A stretch of DNA of 64,000 nt from Bryobacterales bacterium (lineage in GTDB: Bacteria > Acidobacteriota > Terriglobia > Bryobacterales > Bryobacteraceae), in the NCBI GenBank assembly GCA_016721425.1, contig JADKID010000012.1:385882-449881 (forward strand), read 5' to 3'. Below are positions 50,232 through 58,901 of the stretch, piece by piece. Both the position numbers and the translations under genes were made by a program. Under the pieces are notes generated by a model. The model did not search any database. It saw only the letters and a program-made list of their open reading frames with translations, and was not told the origin of the DNA. Numbering within the stretch: the stretch's first letter is position 1; every line of letters begins with the position of its first letter.

Positions 50232-51277
50232 GCGAGGCCCAGCTCCTGGCGGACCATTTTGACGCCGGTGACAAGGTTGGCGAGTTTCTGCCTGGAGGCC
50301 CAGCGGGCGGTCTGGCTGAGGCCGCAATCGGGCGAGAAGCTGAGGCGCTGGGGCGGGGCGTACTGGAGGCAGCGGCGGACTCGGGCGGCGACGTCGGCGG
50401 GGGTCTCGATGTAGTAGCTCTTCACGTCGACGATGCCGAGGGAGACGTCCTTGCGGGCGGCGATGGTTTCGACAAGCTCCAACTCGCTGAACTCGCGGCT
50501 GGCCATCTCCAGGTGGATCTCGTCTACGTCGAGGTGGAGGAAGGCGGGGAACATCGGGTGGTAACTGCGCGGTCCGACGGCACGTCCTTTGTAGTTGCCG
50601 AAGCAGAGATGAGTGGAGAGGCGGCAGCGCCCCACGGCCGGTGCGACGGTGCGATTGAAGATATCGACGAAACGGACGGGATCCTCGCGGAAGGCGTAGC
50701 AGCTCATGGAGGGCTCGTCGACGGTGAGTTCGGTGCAGCCGGCGTCCAGTAGCGCGGTGAGTTCGGCCTGGACGATGGGCAGGAGCGCCTCGGTAACGGC
50801 CCAGCGATCCGGGTAGGGCCCGCCGGGCTGGAGACGCCCGCTAAGGGTGTAGGGCCCGGGGACGCTGGCCTTGAGCGTGACGCCAGGCGGCGCGAGGCGG
50901 CGGAGGCGCTGGAACTCTTCTACGGCGCCAAGGCCGCGGGGGGCGTGGAGCGGGCCGGTGATGGCATGCTTGCCGCGCTGGTCGTGGGCAGGCGGACCGA
51001 AGCGGCGGGGGGGCGCCTGTTCGGTCTGTACGCCCTGGAGGTAGCCGTAGAAGGAGAGGTTGAAATCGAGGCGGGTTTGCTCGCCATCGGTGATGACATC
51101 GAGGCCGGCGGCGGCCTGATCGTGAATGGCGGCGACGACAGCGTCGTCCTGGAGTTCGGCGAGGTCGGCCGGGCCGAACTCGTGCAGATGGCGCACGGAG
51201 AATTCGAGCCAGGCCGGGAAGGGATAGCTACCGATGACGGTGGTGCGCAAGGGCCGCGGTTGCATAGTGGCTACCAT
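50228..51277 (-). CDS. Cobalamin-independent methionine synthase-like (MetE C-terminal domain) protein
   Basis: A 349-residue single-domain protein of the MetE barrel fold. Visible are TTVIGSYPFP at the start, a DGEQTR loop and the zinc-ligand set: His and Cys in STHLCFGNYKG, Glu in HLEMASREF, Cys in SPDCGL. The N-terminal half of full-length MetE is absent, as in archaeal and other short forms; the methyl donor may not be methyltetrahydrofolate. ATG at 51277 or 51265. It heads an operon with the UlaG-like and ROK genes. Confidence 0.87.
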   Translation of the reverse strand: MVATMQPRPLRTTVIGSYPFPAWLEFSVRHLHEFGPADLAELQDDAVVAAIHDQAAAGLDVITDGEQTRLDFNLSFYGYLQGVQTEQAPPRRFGPPAHDQRGKHAITGPLHAPRGLGAVEEFQRLRRLAPPGVTLKASVPGPYTLSGRLQPGGPYPDRWAVTEALLPIVQAELTALLDAGCTELTVDEPSMSCYAFREDPVRFVDIFNRTVAPAVGRCRLSTHLCFGNYKGRAVGPRSYHPMFPAFLHLDVDEIHLEMASREFSELELVETIAARKDVSLGIVDVKSYYIETPADVAARVRRCLQYAPPQRLSFSPDCGLSQTARWASRQKLANLVTGVKMVRQELGLA

Positions 51278-51288
51278 TGTAGAGGGTC

Positions 51289-51294
51289 TATACT
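51289..51294 (+). promoter_or_regulatory. Possible shared -10 between divergent genes
   Basis: TATACT on the plus strand (TSS expected near 51301, ATG at 51317) overlaps TATAGA on the minus strand, which lies 9 bases before the ATG at 51277. One short AT-rich box may thus serve both directions. No good -35 was found. Confidence 0.35.
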
Positions 51295-51316
51295 GGCGCA
51301 GAGGGAGTAGAGCGGG

Positions 51317-52486
51317 ATGCGAATTGTAGTGGGGTTGCTGGTGATGGTGGCGTTCGCGTGGGCGCAGCAGTATCCGGGGCAGTACCCGCCCGGGCAGTAT
51401 CCTCCCGGTGGGCAGTATCCGCCTGGGCAATATCCGCCGGGCCAGTACCCGGGCGGGCAGGGCGGCGGGCTGCCGATTCCCAAAATCAGCTGGCCGAAAC
51501 GGAAACCCAAGGAAGAGAAAGAGAAAGACAAGAAGCGGGACGAGAAGGGCGAGATTGCGGCTGAGAGTGAGATCAACGGCAAGCTGGTGAAGCTGGGCGA
51601 GAAGGAACTGGTGCTGGATCTCGAGAATGGGAACGAGCAGAAGTTCCGGCTGCTGGCGAAGACGAAGTTTGAGAACGAGGATGGCGAAGCGGTGCGGGAT
51701 TCGCTGTTGCGGCCGGGGGACCGGATCACGGTGCGCGTGACGGAGGCCGATCCGGAGACGGCGGTGCGGGTGGTGCGGTTGAAGGGGGGCTCGGCGCCGG
51801 CGGCGGGCGGCGGGAGCTCGAATGTGGGCGCCAACGAAGACCTGATTGAGACGGCGCGGGACGCGGCGAAGTCGTTTCGCTCGGATCTGCCGGACTACAC
51901 GGCGGACATGGTGGTGACGCGGTTTTACAGCTCGTCGAATCCTCCGAAGTGGCAGCAGATTGACCTGGCGACGGCACAGGTAGTGCGCAAAGGCGGCAAG
52001 GAAGAGATGCTGGATGTGCTGGTGAATGGGAAGCCGTGGCCGCGGCCTTCGGAACACGTGAAGGAGTGGGCGGCGGAGGAGTTCTTCAACGTACTGGACG
52101 TGGTATTGCTGCCGGGCTCTGTGCCCTCGTTTGTGAAGAAGGGCACGGAGAAGGCGGGCGGCAGGACGTTGCAGATTTTCGAGGCAAGGGTGAAGGCGGA
52201 GGATTCGAACTGGGTGGTGGCAACAGAGGACGGCAGCCGGCACAAATCGGCGTATCAGGCGCGGGTGTGGGTGGATCTGGAGTCGCGGCGGGCGTTGAAG
52301 CTGGAGCAGAAGGCGGTGGGGCTGCCGGCGAGCTTCATGCTGGACCGGTCTGAGATGGTGGTGGAGTTCGCGCTGGTAAAGGCGGGCTCGGGCACGGTGC
52401 TGGCGCCGGTGCGGGGCGAGAGCGTGGCATGCCGGCGGGGCGGCAGTTGCTCGAAGAGCGCGGTGGAGTTGAAAAATTACAGGTAG
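51317..52486 (+). CDS. Exported protein with QYPPG repeats and charged linker
   Basis: A 389-residue protein with signal peptide ~1-17 (VVGLLVMVAFAWAQ). Residues 18-50 are a proline/glycine/tyrosine repeat (PGQYPPG units), followed by a Lys/Glu-rich stretch (~60-82). A small OB-like domain (~83-150; LVKLGEKELVLDLENG, RPGDRITVRV) precedes a C-terminal domain (~170-389) ending with two Cys (ACRRGGSC). Start ATG after GGAGTAGAGCGGG. The last 230 bases recur at 55041-55270. Function unknown; possibly envelope-associated. Confidence 0.8.
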   Translation: MRIVVGLLVMVAFAWAQQYPGQYPPGQYPPGGQYPPGQYPPGQYPGGQGGGLPIPKISWPKRKPKEEKEKDKKRDEKGEIAAESEINGKLVKLGEKELVLDLENGNEQKFRLLAKTKFENEDGEAVRDSLLRPGDRITVRVTEADPETAVRVVRLKGGSAPAAGGGSSNVGANEDLIETARDAAKSFRSDLPDYTADMVVTRFYSSSNPPKWQQIDLATAQVVRKGGKEEMLDVLVNGKPWPRPSEHVKEWAAEEFFNVLDVVLLPGSVPSFVKKGTEKAGGRTLQIFEARVKAEDSNWVVATEDGSRHKSAYQARVWVDLESRRALKLEQKAVGLPASFMLDRSEMVVEFALVKAGSGTVLAPVRGESVACRRGGSCSKSAVELKNYR

Positions 52487-53988
52487 CTGGGGGTAGCGGC
52501 CAGGAGCGCTAGGACATCGTCTCCGCTTTGCCGCAGAGCCTCCAGGACCTCCGGCGCGACTGTGCGATCCAGGCGGCCTCGCCGCGCTCGTTCGAGCACG
52601 TCACGTGCGCCGAGCACCCATAAATCCAGGCCGACTTCGTACTTGTCCGTGCCGGCGAGCAAGCGAACGACGTCGGTCAGAACCTCGACGCGGACTGGTC
52701 CTTCCGGCATGAGTCCCCAAAGAGCCATCGTAAGGCCCACCTTGTGGAGGAAGTAGCTTTCCGCCGGTTGGCCCTCCGTGCGGCGGTAATCGTTGATGGC
52801 CTGGCGGTATTCGGCGGCTCTGCGCTGCCAATCGGCCGTAGCCCGTTCCTGATCGGTGAAATGGCGATCCTGGGTGGGCACCCACAGTAGTTGCTTCGCG
52901 AGAAGTGTGATCTGCCGTTCGTTGCTCCAGTAGAGCTTTTTCGCCTCCATGCCGCCAAGGAGCTTTGCGGGCTTCATTTGTTCAGGCACTAGCGGGGGCA
53001 GATCCGTGGAAGGCAGGTAGGCGGCGAAACGCAGCTTGTAGTTGAAGTAGTTGGCAACTTCGGGCAACGACTCGTCCTCGAATTGTGGATGCGAGGGCTT
53101 GGGCAACATGCGCACCCCTTCGGGTGGCGGCTTTGGCGCGGCGGCAGTGTCGGCACATCGCTCGGCAGGGAAATGGGCCGCGAGAAACTGCCGGATGCCC
53201 AGCGCGATTGGGTCGGCGGCCACTCCGGCGGCCCGAGCTCTCAAACCAAACTCCTCGACACGGGGGATCAAGCCATAAAGCGTCCTGGCCACGGCCGAGA
53301 ATGTCCGATCGTCAACGCGCAGGTTGGAGAGCGATGCGCCGATGGCGGGGACGATCTGCGCATACTCGGCGCTGGTCCAATCCAGAGCGGTGAGCCGCTT
53401 GACCACGGGCTCCAACTGAAATGGGCTGGTGACTTTGGACAGTTCGGCGCGGATCAAGGCCAGGTGGAGGCCATCGGCGCGGTCCTTGGCCGAGAAGGCG
53501 ATCTTGAGAAGGCCTTCGAGCGCTTCGTAATAGCGATCCGGGTCGTCCATCAGACGGTCAGCGCAACTCAGGCGGCGGTAGGGCGGCAGTGCCATGAGCG
53601 CGAACAGCTCGCGAGCCTTGGCTTTGTCGCGCGGCAACATGAGCCGAACCGCCCAGGACTGCAGCGAAAGCCGGTCCAGACCCTGGCGGCTGGCGCGTAC
53701 GACGAGATAATCGGGGTCTTCCGTGATGGCGCTACCGATCATCTCGAGGGGAAGATCACGCTGAGCCCCGGCGGCACGCTGGAAGCACTCTTCGATGAGA
53801 GCCTTCTCGTCGAGATGGCCTTTCGTCTGACCCTGCTCGACGAGGGACAGCAACCCGCGGACCTGCAACTCGATGGGGGCGCTCCGGAAGCGCAGGATCA
53901 AGTCCTTCAGTCCGTCCGTTTCACCAGGAGGAGCACAGAGCCGTGGAATGAGAATTGCCGCGGCACTACAGCAAAACAGTAAGCGCAC
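52477..53988 (-). CDS. Unknown exported helical protein
   Basis: A 503-residue protein. GTG at 53988 has an ideal GGAGG and shares a base with the SDR stop codon (TAGTG). Signal peptide RLLFCCSAAAILIPRLCA. The mature part is helical with repeated short units (LQVRGLLSLVEQG, LEALLKIAFSAKDRADGLHLAL) and no motif I recognise. It occupies the place where the duplicated operon would have had kduI and a TonB receptor. Convergent 10-bp overlap with the QYPPG-repeat gene. Confidence 0.75.
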   Translation of the reverse strand: MRLLFCCSAAAILIPRLCAPPGETDGLKDLILRFRSAPIELQVRGLLSLVEQGQTKGHLDEKALIEECFQRAAGAQRDLPLEMIGSAITEDPDYLVVRASRQGLDRLSLQSWAVRLMLPRDKAKARELFALMALPPYRRLSCADRLMDDPDRYYEALEGLLKIAFSAKDRADGLHLALIRAELSKVTSPFQLEPVVKRLTALDWTSAEYAQIVPAIGASLSNLRVDDRTFSAVARTLYGLIPRVEEFGLRARAAGVAADPIALGIRQFLAAHFPAERCADTAAAPKPPPEGVRMLPKPSHPQFEDESLPEVANYFNYKLRFAAYLPSTDLPPLVPEQMKPAKLLGGMEAKKLYWSNERQITLLAKQLLWVPTQDRHFTDQERATADWQRRAAEYRQAINDYRRTEGQPAESYFLHKVGLTMALWGLMPEGPVRVEVLTDVVRLLAGTDKYEVGLDLWVLGARDVLERARRGRLDRTVAPEVLEALRQSGDDVLALLAATPSYL

Positions 53989-54695
53989 TATGAGACCTCC
54001 CAGCCGCCGTCGACGCCGAGCACCTGGCCTGTGATCATCTGGGCGCTGGGGCCGAGGAGGAAGACGGCGGCGCGGGCGATGTCGTCGGGATCGAGTAGCG
54101 AGCCGGAGAGGGGCTGCTTGGTTTTCATGAGCTCCAGGATGCGCTCGTCGGTTTGAGCGCGGAGGCTCATGGGGGTGCGGACCAAGCCAGGGGCGATGGC
54201 GCTGATGCGAATGCCGTGGGGCGCGTAATAGGCCGCGGCAGAGCGGGTCATGGCGATGGCGGCGCCCTTGGCGGCGGCGTAGGCATGGGTGGCGAAGTTC
54301 TTCGGCTCCGGCGCGTAGGCGGTGACGGTGGCCATGTTGAGGATGGCACCGCGCTCGCGCGCCATCATGCGCCGGAGGACGGCGCGGGACATCAGGAACA
54401 TGGTTTTGAGATTGATGTCGAAGGTGCGGGCCCAACCTTCGTCGCTGATCAGATGGTGCGGGCCATCGCCATACTTGCGGCCGCTGGCGCCGGCGACGGC
54501 GGTTTCGGCCTGGGCGGTGATGGAGAGATCGCCGGTGTGATAGCCGCCGCCACATTCGGCGGCGAGCTGGCGATTGTCATTCTCGTCGAGGCCGTAGACG
54601 AAGACCTTGGCGCCGGAGACGGCGGCGAGGCGGGCGGTGGCGGCGCCTATGCCGCTGGCGCCGGTGATGAGCCAGACCTGATCGTCGAGAACCAC
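53988..54695 (-). CDS. SDR oxidoreductase copy with 48-bp internal deletion
   Basis: A 235-residue short-chain dehydrogenase nearly identical to the 251-residue protein at 58902-59657. It keeps the cofactor motif TGASGIGAATA and the catalytic YAAAK, but lacks 16 residues that in the twin hold the NAG-type motif (ALFNVAGG). The deletion lies at the hexamer GCGACG (54493-54498), which is present twice, 48 bp apart, in the twin. Loss of that strand and motif probably abolishes or weakens activity. GTG start at 54695. Confidence 0.85.
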   Translation of the reverse strand: MVLDDQVWLITGASGIGAATARLAAVSGAKVFVYGLDENDNRQLAAECGGGYHTGDLSITAQAETAVAGASGRKYGDGPHHLISDEGWARTFDINLKTMFLMSRAVLRRMMARERGAILNMATVTAYAPEPKNFATHAYAAAKGAAIAMTRSAAAYYAPHGIRISAIAPGLVRTPMSLRAQTDERILELMKTKQPLSGSLLDPDDIARAAVFLLGPSAQMITGQVLGVDGGWEVS

Positions 54696-54710
54696 TCTAA
54701 CACCTTACTC

Positions 54711-55040
54711 TTAGTATTTGACTCGAATCCACTTCTTGGATTTCATCGACTGGTAGCCGGCGTCAAGGATGCAGTTAACGGCGTAGCCATCCTCATACGT
54801 TTCGCGGGGCGTGACGCCATCGCGCACACATTCGACGAAGTGTTTCATCTCGGCCTGGTAGCCGTAGGCGAAGGCCTCTTCGGGCAGCGGGCGAGTCCAG
54901 CCGAAATCGATATCGGCCTTCACGATGACGTAGCCGGAGGGGCGTGTGGTGAAGGTACGAATGGGGGTATCGCGGGTGACGTCGGTGAAGATGGAGCCCT
55001 CGCTGCCGTGCACTTCATTGCGCAGATCGAGGCCGCCCTT
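54711..55040 (-). pseudogene. C-terminal remnant of a Gfo/Idh/MocA oxidoreductase
   Basis: About 109 codons almost identical to the C-terminus of the oxidoreductase at 59659-60703 (NEVHGSEGSIFTDVTRD to SKKWIRVKY). The N-terminal NAD-binding half is missing. At 55040 the similarity to that gene stops abruptly (after ccctt) and similarity to the QYPPG-repeat gene begins. It is a truncated copy left by a tandem duplication. Confidence 0.85.
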
Positions 55041-55270
55041 AGGCGCGGGTTTGGGTGGATCTGGAGTCGCGGCGGGCGTTGAAGCTGGAGCAGAAGGCGG
55101 TGGGGCTGCCGGCGAGCTTCATGCTGGACCGGTCTGAGATGGTGGTGGAGTTCGCGCTGGTGAAGGCGGGCTCGGGCACGGTACTGGCGCCGGTGCGGGG
55201 CGAGAGCGTGGCGTGCCGGCGGGGCGGGAGTTGCTCGAAGAGCGCGGTGGAGATGAAGAACTACCGGTAG
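55041..55270 (+). pseudogene. 3' fragment of the QYPPG-repeat gene
   Basis: 230 bases match 52257-52486 with roughly 95% identity by eye, same orientation, up to and including the TAG. It encodes the last ~75 residues (LESRRALKLEQKAVG to KNYR) without a start or signal peptide. It marks the beginning of the second copy of the duplicated segment. Confidence 0.9.
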
Positions 55271-55417
55271 CCCCGCTGCCCGCCGAGCGCTATCTCACTA
55301 CTTCTGAGTTGGAAGGGATGGAAACCAGTTAGTGGGTTCGGGCGACAGGCGAGGATTTGAAATGCGGGTGCGGGTAGTGTGGTGGGATCATTTCGTTGCA
55401 GGATCGGATGGTAGTCA

Positions 55418-57964
55418 TCAAAACTGAAAGCGGCAGCCAATCTGCAGGCGGCGCGGCGGCTGTGATCCGACAGCCTGCCCGTAGAACGGCGATGTCAGCG
55501 CGCCCACGAAGTTCAGGTAGTTCACATGGTTTAGCAAATTGAATGCATCCACGGAAATGGTAGCGCTCGGGCTCTTGTCTTTCTTCGCAGGGTTCAGCCG
55601 AAAATCACGATACCAGCGCAGATCGATGATGGCAGCGCCGGGACCCCGTCCGGTGTTTCGCGCCAGCCCCGCAGGCCGGTCAATGGCCATGCCGTCCCGA
55701 TTGTCGTCGCGGCCCGTCGTGAGATTGAAAGGGATGCCCGAGAGCAGCGACACGGACACACCGAAATTAGCCCAGCGGTGGAGCGCCACGGTCCCGAGGA
55801 GATTGAACTGGTGCCGGCGGTCTGTGTCTGCCCGGCCCCGCTCGCCAGCCGGAGAAAAACTGTTCGCCGGAAACCAGGTGACTCCACCCGTATCTGTCAT
55901 CGTTCTGCCAAACGCATACTGCGCCATACCTGTGACGCGAGGGGCAATTTCGCCTCGCAGCGTCACTTCCAGCGCATTGGTTCCGACGCGCCCGGCCGAT
56001 TCAATCTGGCGAAGGACGTTGACGAGAGAATCGGGCCGCGCCGCAAAGCTGGGAGGGAGCGGTGCATTGGCATCGCGCGAACGAAGCTGCTGAACGCCGC
56101 GAGTGCCGGCGTAGTTCACAGCCAGGGTTGTCTTTTTGGCCAACTGCCGCTCCATGCCGAGGCTGAACTGCATGATGTTGGGGAGCTCGACGCCGCGTTC
56201 CAGTCGATGAACGCTGGTGGGGAACGGCAGCAGTGAATCCGCGCTCAAGTCCGGCGGGATCTGCGCTCCACTCAGGACGTACCGGCGCAGCTGCGTTCCA
56301 TTGAAGCGCAGAATGTCGAAGATCGGACCTGGCCCGGACCGGTCAAAGAAGGAGCCGGCGCCGGTGCGGATTACGGTTTTCCGCGACTTGCCTGGGGCAT
56401 AAGCAAGCGCGATCCGGGGCGCCAGATTGTTGCCATCGCCGAAATTGTTCTGCCAGTCATAGCGCACACCGGTGGCGAGTGAGAGATCGGGCCGCAGTTG
56501 CCATTCGTCCTGAAAGAACCCGCCGATGTTCTTTTCGATGAAGACAACGCGCGGATCACCTCGCTGCAGGACGGCCGCGAAGGGCCGGCTTGCCTCGAAA
56601 TCAGCCAGCGAGGCGAAGGAAAGCGCTCCGATCTGGTTCGTCCGGTCGGAGAGTCCGCGCCGGCTCCAATCGGGGATATTGATGCCGTACTTCAGCGTGT
56701 GTTTGTGGACGGACTGCGTCAGCAGCCAGGTGATGGAAGTGTGAAACTCCGTTGACAGGCGGTCCGCCTGGGCGCCGCCGCCCGTGAAGGCATCCGTCAC
56801 CACGACCTTTGCCGCGCCGAGATTGCTGTTCGATGGCGCCCAATACCGGCCCACGAGTATGCGGAACTGAGACAGAAGCTTGGTGCTGAGCACTGCGCGG
56901 TGGTTGAATACGAACTCATCCTCGCGAAAACGCGAGTGCACGCCCGCCTCCGCCAGCGTCGTTCCGCCAACACCCTGGTTGTTCTGCCAGCGGTCCTGGA
57001 AGTTGTACTGCACAAACAGCGTTTGCTTCTCGCTGATCTGATGACTGAGGCGCAGGGACGCCACCGAGTTCACCTGAGGCGTGGGCACGTTCTCATTGAT
57101 CGGGCCACGCGGACCGCGCGCGAACACGACGGCCACCAGTTCCTCGTTTTCGCGTGCGGCGGAGAGAAGAAACGACGTCTTCCTGCTCCGGCCCACCGGA
57201 CCAAACAAGCTACCCTCGAAGATTCGCCTCTGCTCCTGGGGACGTTCCCTGGCAAATGCATCGCGTGCGTTCATGTGATAGTCGCGGAACAGGAAGTTCA
57301 CTGTGCCGTGATACGCATCCGCGGAGGACTTGGTGATCACCTCGATGCGCCGCCGGCTCCAGCGGGGATACTCCACCGTGTAGGGGTTGTTGTTGATGCG
57401 AATCTCCTGAATGGCCGAGGCCGTGACACCGGCATTCCGCATCTCCATTCCATCCACGATGATGGAGGCGCCCGCACCGCCCGGCGTGCCGGGATCCAGG
57501 AAGCGTCCGAGGGCCGAGAGGTAGTTCAGATCGAGGAACGGCAGATTGTCGAGCATAGTGCGTTCCACGGAGATGGTGTCCGCGTTGCTGCTCGTCTGAG
57601 CCGAGACGGTTTGCTCCTCTCCAGGCACATCCAGCCGCTCTTTGAGGCTCGCCAACGTCAGGCGGATCGTCAGCGGCTGGGGACTGCGGGCGCCCACTTT
57701 GATTTTCTGGAGGACCGGCTCGAACCCCGGCACCTTCGCATGAAGTTCATAGTTGCCAGGCGCCAGTTGCGCAAAGTAGAACTCCCCGGAGGGACCGGTT
57801 GTGGTCTCCAATTCACCTGTAGGCTGCCGGAGTAGCACACGAACGGAGGGCACCGGCGCATTGATGGGGTCGACGATGGTTCCAGCCAGGGAGGGGCTGG
57901 GCACACGGGGCTGGGCCGGCAATACCAATTCCGCCGCTAAGAGGCCAAGCACGAACAGCTTCAT
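55418..57964 (-). CDS. TonB-dependent receptor, Oar-like, in sugar-acid operon
   Basis: An 848-residue outer-membrane receptor. ATG 57964 after GGGAG, signal peptide (KLFVLGLLAAELVLPAQ). A CarboxypepD_reg domain covers ~25-105 (AGTIVDPINAPVPSVRVLL, GEFYFAQLAPGNYELHA), then a plug (IIVDGMEMRNAGVTAS) and a barrel ending RLQIGCRFQF. It lies 105 bp downstream of kduI in the same direction, so it may import the oligosaccharide whose uronate products the operon handles. Shorter than the 1133-aa receptor at 39689-43090. Confidence 0.9.
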   Translation of the reverse strand: MKLFVLGLLAAELVLPAQPRVPSPSLAGTIVDPINAPVPSVRVLLRQPTGELETTTGPSGEFYFAQLAPGNYELHAKVPGFEPVLQKIKVGARSPQPLTIRLTLASLKERLDVPGEEQTVSAQTSSNADTISVERTMLDNLPFLDLNYLSALGRFLDPGTPGGAGASIIVDGMEMRNAGVTASAIQEIRINNNPYTVEYPRWSRRRIEVITKSSADAYHGTVNFLFRDYHMNARDAFARERPQEQRRIFEGSLFGPVGRSRKTSFLLSAARENEELVAVVFARGPRGPINENVPTPQVNSVASLRLSHQISEKQTLFVQYNFQDRWQNNQGVGGTTLAEAGVHSRFREDEFVFNHRAVLSTKLLSQFRILVGRYWAPSNSNLGAAKVVVTDAFTGGGAQADRLSTEFHTSITWLLTQSVHKHTLKYGINIPDWSRRGLSDRTNQIGALSFASLADFEASRPFAAVLQRGDPRVVFIEKNIGGFFQDEWQLRPDLSLATGVRYDWQNNFGDGNNLAPRIALAYAPGKSRKTVIRTGAGSFFDRSGPGPIFDILRFNGTQLRRYVLSGAQIPPDLSADSLLPFPTSVHRLERGVELPNIMQFSLGMERQLAKKTTLAVNYAGTRGVQQLRSRDANAPLPPSFAARPDSLVNVLRQIESAGRVGTNALEVTLRGEIAPRVTGMAQYAFGRTMTDTGGVTWFPANSFSPAGERGRADTDRRHQFNLLGTVALHRWANFGVSVSLLSGIPFNLTTGRDDNRDGMAIDRPAGLARNTGRGPGAAIIDLRWYRDFRLNPAKKDKSPSATISVDAFNLLNHVNYLNFVGALTSPFYGQAVGSQPPRRLQIGCRFQF

Positions 57965-58069
57965 TCGGCTCCCTTTCCAGGCCAGCCAGTGGCTGCATAA
58001 GGAACTATCCAAATGAGCGCCCACAGGCAGTACACACGGTTACCTCAAAGCGAACTCAGGAACTTCAGG

Positions 58070-58900
58070 CTAGAGAAGAGACTCCATGGGGATGGCATCC
58101 ATGTCGTCGAAGCTCTGATTTTCGCCGGCCATGCCCCAGATGAAACGGTAGTTGGCGGTGCCGGCGCCGGAATGGAGCGACCACGGCGGGGAGAGAATGG
58201 CCTGCCGGTCCCGGACGATCAGGTGGCGCGTGTTTTCGGGCTCGCCAAAGAGGTGAACCACCAGGTGATCCCCGAGATCGAAGTAGAGGTAGATCTCGGA
58301 GCGGCGCGTGTGGGTGTGCGCCGGCATGGTATTCCAGACGCTGCTCGGCTCCAGTTCGGTGAAGCCCATGACGAGCTGGCAGCTCTGCACGCCGCCGGGG
58401 TGGATGCACTTGTTGAGGCGGCGGCACGAGGCGGTGGCGGGGACGCCGAGGGTGACTGACTGGGCGTCGCTGCGCGCCACCTTGGCGGTTGGGTGTTTGT
58501 GGTGCGCGGGGGAGCTTAGAAAGTAAAACGCGGGCGGCTGGTCCGTGATGGACTCGAAGCTGATTTCCGGCTCGCCGATGCCGACATAGAGGCACTCGAG
58601 AAGTTCCAGCGTATAGGACTGCGCGCCCACACGAACCACGCCGGGCGCTCCGATGTTGATGATGCCGATCTCGCGACGTTCCGTGAAATAGGCGGTGCCA
58701 AATTCACGACAGGAGGGGAGACGGAGTTCGCCAATTGGCATGGCGGCGCCGACGGCCAGGCGATCGAGATCCGTGGGGATCAGGTTCAACTGACCCGACT
58801 GGAAGAGGTGCTCAAGCAGGAAACTCTGGCGTAGGGCCGAGGTGGAGAGGCTATCGATCTCCTCGGCACGGGGCAGGCAGTGGAGTGGTGTGTCAGGCAT
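58070..58900 (-). CDS. kduI: 5-keto-4-deoxyuronate isomerase
   Basis: A 276-residue cupin enzyme that isomerises 4-deoxy-L-threo-5-hexosulose uronate in pectin, alginate-like or glycosaminoglycan breakdown. Metal ligands fit KduI: two His and a Glu in MPAHTHTRRSEIYLYFD, and a later His in WSLHSGAGT. The length equals the E. coli enzyme within two residues. Its ATG lies 1 bp after the SDR stop, the usual kduI-kduD type pairing. Confidence 0.94.
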   Translation of the reverse strand: MPDTPLHCLPRAEEIDSLSTSALRQSFLLEHLFQSGQLNLIPTDLDRLAVGAAMPIGELRLPSCREFGTAYFTERREIGIINIGAPGVVRVGAQSYTLELLECLYVGIGEPEISFESITDQPPAFYFLSSPAHHKHPTAKVARSDAQSVTLGVPATASCRRLNKCIHPGGVQSCQLVMGFTELEPSSVWNTMPAHTHTRRSEIYLYFDLGDHLVVHLFGEPENTRHLIVRDRQAILSPPWSLHSGAGTANYRFIWGMAGENQSFDDMDAIPMESLL

Positions 58901-58901
58901 T

